This document shows positions 7,751-13,112 of a DNA stretch of 22,137 nucleotides, piece by piece. A program made the translations under genes and the position numbers. The stretch's first letter is position 1. Each line of letters opens with the position of its first letter. The stretch spans positions 1-22,137 of the forward strand of contig CAKURH010000063.1 of assembly GCA_934675625.1 (NCBI GenBank), in the 5' to 3' direction. Source of the stretch: an uncultured Kiritimatiellota bacterium (GTDB taxonomy: Bacteria; Verrucomicrobiota; Kiritimatiellia; RFP12; UBA1067). The notes beneath the pieces were generated by a model, which worked only from the letters and a program-made list of their open reading frames with translations, had not been told where the DNA came from and ran no database searches.

Positions 7751-8545
7751 ATGGTCGAAGTCATTGTCTTAAGCGTGGTGCAGGGCGTTGCGGAGTTCCT
7801 GCCGATCTCCAGTTCGGGGCATCTTGTCCTTGGCCGTTCGTTGCTTGGGCTGGGCGATGTCGGCTTGCGGCTCGACATCTTTCTGCACGTCGGGACGCTT
7901 GTCGCCGTCTTCGCGTTCTACGGCGCGACGGTTGGGCGGCTGGCGAAGGGGCTCGTCGACACGGCATCGTCCGCGAATCGCGCGGCGGCGTGGTCATATG
8001 TAGCCAAGATCGTCCTTTCGGCCGTGCCGGCGGGCGTGGTCGGGGTTCTCTTCAAGGATGCGATCGAGACGACGTTTGCCGCGCCGAAGATGGTGGGCGG
8101 TGCGCTGCTTGTCACGGGCGTCGTCCTCACGGCGACGCGCTTTCTGCCAAAGGGCGAAAAGGACGTCTCGTTTCTGCGGGCGCTCCTCATGGGCGTCGCG
8201 CAGGCCGTCGCGATTCTGCCGGGCGTGTCGCGTTCGGGCCTGACGCTTGCCGCCGCGCGCGCGGCGAAGGTGGACGCTGCGAAGTCCGCCGAGTTCTCGT
8301 TCCTCATGAGCGCGCCGCCCATTGCGGGCGCGGCGCTGCTGGAAATCCTGAAGGCCGTTTGCGCATCCGAGGCGGTGGCCGTGCCGGAGGTCGGCTGGGG
8401 GCTTTGCGCCGTCGGCGCGGCGCTCGCGGCCGTCGTCGGCTACGTGGCGCTCAAGTTGCTCGTAGCATCGCTGAAGGGACGCTGGTTCTGGCTCTTCGGG
8501 CCGTATTGCCTGCTCGTCGGCGCGCTGACGCTGGCGTTTGCGTAA
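7751..8545 (+). CDS. uppP: Undecaprenyl-diphosphatase (BacA/UppP type)
   Basis: This 264-aa polytopic membrane phosphatase dephosphorylates undecaprenyl diphosphate to recycle the lipid carrier for peptidoglycan and surface polysaccharides. The two signature regions are present: VVQGVAEFLPISSSGHL with Gln11, Glu15 and His24, and PGVSRSGLT with Arg161. The hydrophobic profile fits the family. I chose ATG 7751 over an in-frame TTG at 7745 because the Shine-Dalgarno GGAGGGG (7735-7741) is then 9 bases away instead of 3. It lies 6 bases after the GT2 stop, which fits a shared need for undecaprenyl carrier. Confidence 0.95.
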   Translation: MVEVIVLSVVQGVAEFLPISSSGHLVLGRSLLGLGDVGLRLDIFLHVGTLVAVFAFYGATVGRLAKGLVDTASSANRAAAWSYVAKIVLSAVPAGVVGVLFKDAIETTFAAPKMVGGALLVTGVVLTATRFLPKGEKDVSFLRALLMGVAQAVAILPGVSRSGLTLAAARAAKVDAAKSAEFSFLMSAPPIAGAALLEILKAVCASEAVAVPEVGWGLCAVGAALAAVVGYVALKLLVASLKGRWFWLFGPYCLLVGALTLAFA

Positions 8546-8555
8546 GGGAGAGAAA

Positions 8556-9686
8556 ATGATGTTGGTCGTGATTGGCTGTCTTGTCACGGCGATGCTCGTC
8601 GCCGCCGTCGCCTGTTTGTTTCTGCGGGCCCGGCTCGCGGCGGAGCGGCGGTTCGCGGAGGAGAAGGAGCGGACGCTTGGCGCGAAGCTGGAGGCGATCG
8701 TCGCGCAGGTCTCGGATGTGACGGCGCGGTCGCTGGCCGCGCGTGAACAAGAACTCGCCGCACGGAACGCCGAACAGGTGCGTCCGCTTTTCGACCGGAT
8801 GAAGAGCGACCTCGACGCCTTCCGTCAGGCGGCGACCGCCGCGCAGACGGAGAACGCGAAGCTCGGCGCGTCGTTGAAGACGCAGATTGAGGAGGTCGGC
8901 AAGAAGGCCGAGGGGCTGGGACGTCAGGCGGATGAGTTCGTGACGGCGCTGAAGGGCGGCAACAAGGTGCAGGGCAATTGGGGCGAGGGCATTCTCGCGA
9001 AGACGCTGGAGGACGCGGGCCTCGTGAGAGGCGAGAACTTCACGGAGCAGGAGGGGACGCGCGCCGATCGGCCCGACGTCACCGTTTTCGATGGCGCGGG
9101 GCACAAGATCTTCATCGATGCGAAGGTCAACATCACCGACTTCATCGACGCGGCCAATGCGGCGAACGAGGGGCGGGCGGAGGCGTCCGCCGCGCTCCTG
9201 AAGAAGCACGCCGCCAGCGTCCGCGAGCAGGTGAAGCGGCTCGCGGCGAAAGACTATCCGAAGAGCCTGGGCGGCGCGGAAGTCGTCATCATGTTTCTGC
9301 CGAGCGAGGCGACCTATTCGGCGGCGGTCATCGCCGACCCGTCGCTCATCGGATTCGCGAACGCGCAGCGGGTTGTCCTCGCGACGCCGCAGACGCTGCT
9401 CACGCTGCTGACGCTCTTCCGCCTCGGCATCGTCCATCAGCAGGTCGAGAAGAACAACGCCGAGATCCACCGGCGCGCCGCGCAGGTCATTGACCGCATC
9501 GACGCCGCGTTTGTCGCGTTCGAGAAGGTCGGCAAGGCGCTGGACGACGCGACGGCGAAATATCACGAGACGTTGCGCAAGCTTGGCCTGGAGGAAGGCG
9601 CGCAGAACGTCCTGACGCCGGCGCGGGAGCTGGTTCGCCTGACGGACGCCGCCGCGAAGCGCAATGCCAAGTCCCTTCAGGACTGA
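8556..9686 (+). CDS. rmuC: RmuC-family DNA recombination limiting protein
   Basis: This 376-aa protein has one N-terminal membrane helix (residues 2-24), an Ala/Glu/Lys-rich coiled-coil region (about 27-125) and a C-terminal RmuC domain opening with GNWGE (140-144). Within it, Pro173-Asp174 and Asp188-Ala-Lys190 form a PD-(D/E)xK-like pattern, in line with proposals that RmuC is a nuclease-fold protein; in E. coli it limits inversions at short inverted repeats. ATG 8556 was chosen because AGGGAG lies just upstream; an in-frame TTG at 8538 overlaps uppP. It is the last gene of the run. No T-tailed terminator follows. Confidence 0.92.
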   Translation: MMLVVIGCLVTAMLVAAVACLFLRARLAAERRFAEEKERTLGAKLEAIVAQVSDVTARSLAAREQELAARNAEQVRPLFDRMKSDLDAFRQAATAAQTENAKLGASLKTQIEEVGKKAEGLGRQADEFVTALKGGNKVQGNWGEGILAKTLEDAGLVRGENFTEQEGTRADRPDVTVFDGAGHKIFIDAKVNITDFIDAANAANEGRAEASAALLKKHAASVREQVKRLAAKDYPKSLGGAEVVIMFLPSEATYSAAVIADPSLIGFANAQRVVLATPQTLLTLLTLFRLGIVHQQVEKNNAEIHRRAAQVIDRIDAAFVAFEKVGKALDDATAKYHETLRKLGLEEGAQNVLTPARELVRLTDAAAKRNAKSLQD

Positions 9687-9721
9687 ACCGCAGAAAGCAC
9701 GGGCGTATTGACCCGTCCGCA

Positions 9722-9739
9722 AACCTGTATTTACAGGTT
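9722..9739. promoter_or_regulatory. 18-bp perfect palindrome, probable operator
   Basis: AACCTGTATTTACAGGTT is a perfect 8+2+8 inverted repeat 35 bases after the rmuC stop and 20 bases before an extended -10. There is no T-run after it, so it is not a terminator. Its position over the -35 region suggests a binding site for a dimeric regulator. The CTGT...ACAG half-sites are reminiscent of LexA-like boxes, but the spacing differs from the E. coli box, so I do not assign it. Confidence 0.7.
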
Positions 9740-9759
9740 GTGCAGGGAGTCAAAAAATA

Positions 9760-9768
9760 TGATATAGT
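9760..9768 (+). promoter_or_regulatory. Extended -10 promoter upstream of the small ORF and beta-helix gene
   Basis: TGATATAGT fits TGnTATAnT and lies in the only AT-rich patch of this gap (AAAAAATATGATATAG). Predicted transcription start is about 9775, at the GTG of GTGATG. Transcription would run through the C14 tract and structured leader into the beta-helix gene at 10178, giving a leader of about 400 bases. Confidence 0.6.
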
Positions 9769-9798
9769 TCTCGCGTGATGACGAGAACAGGCGAGAAC
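9767..9798. repeat. GTTCTCG / CGAGAAC inverted repeat plus direct copy at the predicted transcription start
   Basis: GTTCTCG (9767-9773) pairs with CGAGAAC (9782-9788), and a second CGAGAAC follows at 9792-9798. The cluster straddles the predicted start of transcription, so it may be an operator or an early RNA hairpin. A related GCGAGAAC also occurs at 19241-19248. Confidence 0.65.
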
Positions 9799-9912
9799 GT
9801 GCGGCGAAAAGCCCGTCGAAACGGCGGGGCGGCCGCGACTGCATCAGGCGCGCGAGGGCGCGCCGAGACGCGCGCGCTTGGAATCAATACCCCCCCCCCC
9901 CCCATCTTTTAG
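9778..9912 (+). CDS. Possible leaderless small ORF, 44 aa, Arg-rich, with poly-Pro from a C14 tract
   Basis: An open frame starts at ATG 9778 (or GTG 9775), exactly where transcription from the extended -10 at 9760-9768 would begin, and ends at TAG 9910-9912. The peptide begins MTRTGENVRRKARRNGG, continues Ala/Arg-rich, and ends GINTPPPPIF; the four prolines come from the 14-C run (9890-9903). I recognise no family. The frame is basic and low-complexity, so it could be a chance ORF in GC-rich leader RNA. In favour are the leaderless start geometry, shared with fabH, and the in-frame C tract that could switch the C-terminus by slippage. Confidence 0.3.
   Translation: MTRTGENVRRKARRNGGAAATASGARGRAETRALGINTPPPPIF
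9890..9903 (+). repeat. Homopolymer of 14 cytosines
   Basis: Fourteen consecutive C lie in the leader between the predicted promoter (9760) and the beta-helix gene (10178). Tracts of this length are prone to slipped-strand mispairing and also to sequencing length error. It sits between two arms that can pair, GCATCAG (9841-9847) and CTGATGC (9913-9919). Confidence 0.97.
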
Positions 9913-9981
9913 CTGATGCGCCTGTAGGCCCTCTCAACGGGCGCTCCGGCGATGCTGCACGCGGCCTTCCGGTCGCCCAGG

Positions 9982-10012
9982 CCTTTGTGACCTTTGCGTC
10001 AGAACCTTTGCG
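9982..10012 (+). repeat. Three CCTTTGYG direct repeats in the leader
   Basis: CCTTTGTG (9982-9989), CCTTTGCG (9991-9998) and CCTTTGCG (10005-10012) lie in the non-coding leader of the beta-helix gene. They are short and irregularly spaced. Similar CTCTGCGC repeats occur in the gap before the GH97 gene (19218 and 19235). Function unknown. Confidence 0.6.
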
Positions 10013-10028
10013 CTGGAAAGAGTTTCCG

Positions 10029-10088
10029 GGGGCAAGGCACGCTCGCTCGGGACGCGTAGCCAATCTCCCGCGACGCGCCCCTTGCCCC
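10029..10088. repeat. 60-bp palindromic element with 9-bp perfect arms
   Basis: GGGGCAAGG (10029-10037) and CCTTGCCCC (10080-10088) are perfect inverted arms around 42 bases that contain a second stem, CGGGA (10048-10052) / TCCCG (10066-10070). It lies in the 5' leader, 90 bases before the beta-helix start. It may be a leader-RNA structure or a small dispersed palindromic element. Nothing in the window decides between these. Confidence 0.65.
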
Positions 10089-10177
10089 GCGACGCGGCTC
10101 GGAGTTTACCTATTTTGCGTGCGCACGGACATGCGCCGAACAACCAAGAGACAATCCGAAAGGAAGGAATCCTGACA

Positions 10178-13075
10178 ATGAAAACGACAAGGCTAAAGGA
10201 AAAGACGCAGGCGGGAACTCCGCACGCACGGCCTGACGAGGGGACGTGCGCCTCGGCGCAGCCGCCGAGGTGCACGTCTCGACTCCGCCGACGACTCGGC
10301 GGACAGCTTGTCGCGCTCGTCCTGGGCGCGGTCGCATGTCCGACGGTCGGTCGGGCCGATCCCGAGGACGTGGTGACGTTCGACACGTCCACGGGCGACA
10401 TCACCCATTCGCAGCCGTTTGGCGCTGGCGTGAAGTCCATCGTCAAGGACGGCGACGGGACGCTGACGCTGACGGTGGCGTCGCCGGACTTCCCGGCGGC
10501 GAGTACGGTCGAGGTCCGTCAGGGCACACTGAAAGTCTGTCACGCGGATGTGTTCGGCCGGTCGGCGGGGGTCTCCAGCGGGCTGGGTGCGGCGATCACG
10601 GTCAAGGAGGGTGCGACGCTCTTCCTGAACATCCCGCCGCGTGCGGACGGCACGGCGACGACATATCCGCTCTTCGCGAACCACCCGATCACGGTCGGCG
10701 GTTCCGGCGTCGGGGGAAATGGGGCCATCCGCTTCGAGCCGACGGGCAACACCCTCTGCGACGGCCTTCTGGGGCCGCTGACGCTGACGTCCGACACGCG
10801 GATCTCCAATACGGTGCGCATGGGATTCGTGCCGCATGAGAGTGTGGCGGGGTCGGAATCAAAGCCATTCGATCTGGGCGGGTTTACGCTGACGCTGGAC
10901 GGGTCGCAGGGCGTCTTCTTCCACAATCTGACCTTGCAGAACGGCAACATCCGCGTCAATGAGAAGAGCCAGCTTTGCCTGGAAGCCGGCGGAAACTTCC
11001 TGGATGCCGACAAGCCGGGCGAGATTCGCCTGAACGGCGGGCAGCTTCGACTTTATTCGCTTTCCAGTCAGGCCGACTGGGGTAAGAAATGGAAGATCGT
11101 CTTCGAGAAGTCGTCGTCGTTTGTAGGAAACGCTGCGCCCAATGGCTTTGCGGGCGATGTCGAATTGGCGAGCTATGAGAACATGTTTGATGTCGCAGAG
11201 AACGGGCGGCTGACGTTCACGGGCGGCACGTATGGCGGACGGGCGACATTTGCCGGCTTGGTGAACAACCCTCGGACGGGCGTAGTCGAATTCCGAAATG
11301 CGGTCGTCTCGAACGACGTCTTCGTCAGCCGGGGCGTCGGGATGACGTTTGATGGCGGCACCCTTGACGTCGATCAGTTCGATGTTGGCACGCTGGGCAA
11401 CTTCGTGAACGGCGCGACGAACGTCTTCTGCGGCGGTGTCCAGGTGAATGTCCGCACGAAGGAAACCCCTTTCTGGAATGTCCAGTCGGTCAGCCAGCTG
11501 GGCGCGCTGGTCTTCTCGAACTGCACGGTACGGGCGGGGGGCTCGACGGAGAAGCAGATTCGCCTAGCCGTAGACCATGTCGACTCCAAGGGGCTTGTGC
11601 GAATCGGGGACGGGGGGTCGGTCGACCTTTCCATTGGAGCCGTCGGGCAACGCGGACGAGGACTGGTCGTCCAGGACGGCGGTGTCGTCACAAACCGCCG
11701 TGACGCGGTGGAGGTCGGCGGCATCAGCCAGACGCCAGACCGCAAGACGGTCTGCAAGGGACGCGGTTCTTACGCGCTGAAGGGTGGCGAATGGTTCTTT
11801 GCGCGCGGGCGCCTTTTGCTCGGTGCCAATCGCGGCGGACGCGGCTGGCTCGTCCAGACGGGCGGACGGCTCGTCTACGCGCCGGAGAGTTTGCCGTTGC
11901 TGTCGCTCCGGACGGTCGGCTACGGCGAGTATGCGCTGCTGGGCGGCGAGTTCGTCTCCGAGCATCCGACAGAACTCCAGCTGTCCGCGTCGGGGGTTGA
12001 GTCGGAGATCATCGACGGCACGTCCGCCGGCGTCCTGACGCTCACGGGCGAGGGGACGCGCTTCGCCACGAAGGGGTGGCTCGCCACGTATTCGACGAAC
12101 ACGGCCGAGACGGTCGTCAACCTCCGCGCGGGCGCGACGCTTTCCGCCCAGGCCTTCAAGTGCCGCACGACGGCCGGCGCGGCGGAGAACGCCTATCCGG
12201 GGGCGAAGGTCTTCGTGAACCTCGACGGCGGCGTCATCCGCCCGGCGGGCGGCGCGTCCCTGGACGCGGCGTTCTTCAGCTCGTCGCGCAAGCCGAACGC
12301 CGTCACGCTGTACGACGGCGGCGTCGTCTTCGACACGTCCGACCGCACGCTCGCGGACGGCACGCGTCCCGACGCCACGCTGGGCGCGCCCCTGCGGAAG
12401 GCGACGGGCAAGGGCCTCGCGACGGTCTCCCTGCCGACGGACGCGGCGTTCGCGCGCGAGAAATACCTCTCGCCGGCGCGTGTCCACATCCGCTCGACGG
12501 CCTCGGGCCGGCTCGCGACGGCGCTTGCGACGTTCGACGGCGACACGCTGCAATTGACGGGCATCACGGTCACGTCGCCCGGCTGCGACTACGACGAGGC
12601 GACGACGGCCGTGGAGATCGAGTCGGCGACGAACAACAACGTCCGCTTCGCCTGCGCGTTCACGCTGAAGGCGAACGCCGGCACGGGCGGCGTCACCAAG
12701 CGCGGCGCGGGGCGGTGGGTCCTGGACGCGGCGGACGAGTTCGGCGGCGACGTGACGGTCGAGGGCGGCGAGCTGAGGCTCCCGGGCGGCGCCTCGCTGG
12801 CCGGGCGGCGGATCCGCCTGACGTGCGCGGCGCTCTTCGGCGACGGGCTCGTGTCGTGCGACGGGACGCTGGACGTCACGGGCGCAGTCCTCGAGATCGT
12901 CGATCCCGCGAGCCTGCCGGACTACGCCGGCCACCGCCGGGGCACCTTCCTGTCCGCCTCGGCGCTCGTCGGCCGCCTCGCGCTCGCCGCCGACTACGGG
13001 AACTTCACGCTGACGCAGGCGGGCGGCCGGTGCCGGTTCGGCTTCGCGCGCGGCGCGGCTATCGTCATCCGCTAG
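10178..13075 (+). CDS. Secreted beta-helix protein with autotransporter-associated (PATR-like) repeats
   Basis: This 965-aa protein is predicted to be exported. Its signal peptide is unusually long: about 39 basic, polar residues, then a hydrophobic core (GQLVALVLGAVACP), with likely cleavage after VGRA (residue 60). The rest is rich in Gly, Thr, Val and Asn in short strands, as in right-handed beta-helices. GDGTLTLTV...VEVRQGTLKV near residue 90 and GAGRWVLDA...VTVEGGELRL near 840 match passenger-associated repeat patterns (GxGxLxL ... VxxGxLxL). No C-terminal beta-barrel, PEP-CTERM or LPXTG-type anchor is visible; the end is FGFARGAAIVIR. The start has AGGAAGG 10 bases upstream. Codon use changes within the gene: A/T third bases are common up to about 12000 and rare after. 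Adhesion, scaffold or polysaccharide-binding roles are possible; none is shown. Confidence 0.8.
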   Translation: MKTTRLKEKTQAGTPHARPDEGTCASAQPPRCTSRLRRRLGGQLVALVLGAVACPTVGRADPEDVVTFDTSTGDITHSQPFGAGVKSIVKDGDGTLTLTVASPDFPAASTVEVRQGTLKVCHADVFGRSAGVSSGLGAAITVKEGATLFLNIPPRADGTATTYPLFANHPITVGGSGVGGNGAIRFEPTGNTLCDGLLGPLTLTSDTRISNTVRMGFVPHESVAGSESKPFDLGGFTLTLDGSQGVFFHNLTLQNGNIRVNEKSQLCLEAGGNFLDADKPGEIRLNGGQLRLYSLSSQADWGKKWKIVFEKSSSFVGNAAPNGFAGDVELASYENMFDVAENGRLTFTGGTYGGRATFAGLVNNPRTGVVEFRNAVVSNDVFVSRGVGMTFDGGTLDVDQFDVGTLGNFVNGATNVFCGGVQVNVRTKETPFWNVQSVSQLGALVFSNCTVRAGGSTEKQIRLAVDHVDSKGLVRIGDGGSVDLSIGAVGQRGRGLVVQDGGVVTNRRDAVEVGGISQTPDRKTVCKGRGSYALKGGEWFFARGRLLLGANRGGRGWLVQTGGRLVYAPESLPLLSLRTVGYGEYALLGGEFVSEHPTELQLSASGVESEIIDGTSAGVLTLTGEGTRFATKGWLATYSTNTAETVVNLRAGATLSAQAFKCRTTAGAAENAYPGAKVFVNLDGGVIRPAGGASLDAAFFSSSRKPNAVTLYDGGVVFDTSDRTLADGTRPDATLGAPLRKATGKGLATVSLPTDAAFAREKYLSPARVHIRSTASGRLATALATFDGDTLQLTGITVTSPGCDYDEATTAVEIESATNNNVRFACAFTLKANAGTGGVTKRGAGRWVLDAADEFGGDVTVEGGELRLPGGASLAGRRIRLTCAALFGDGLVSCDGTLDVTGAVLEIVDPASLPDYAGHRRGTFLSASALVGRLALAADYGNFTLTQAGGRCRFGFARGAAIVIR

Positions 13076-13112
13076 GAATTGTCATTCGCAGAAAAGAATA
13101 AGGAAAGACGGC

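Noticed and set aside
9699..9716. Terminator after rmuC
   Set aside because: ACGGG / CCCGT gives only 5 bp with an 8-base loop and no T-tract follows. I see no convincing intrinsic terminator for the operon.
9890..9903. C14 tract as proof of phase variation
   Set aside because: One sequence cannot show length variation, and homopolymers of this size are also error-prone in assemblies. It is kept only as a hypothesis.
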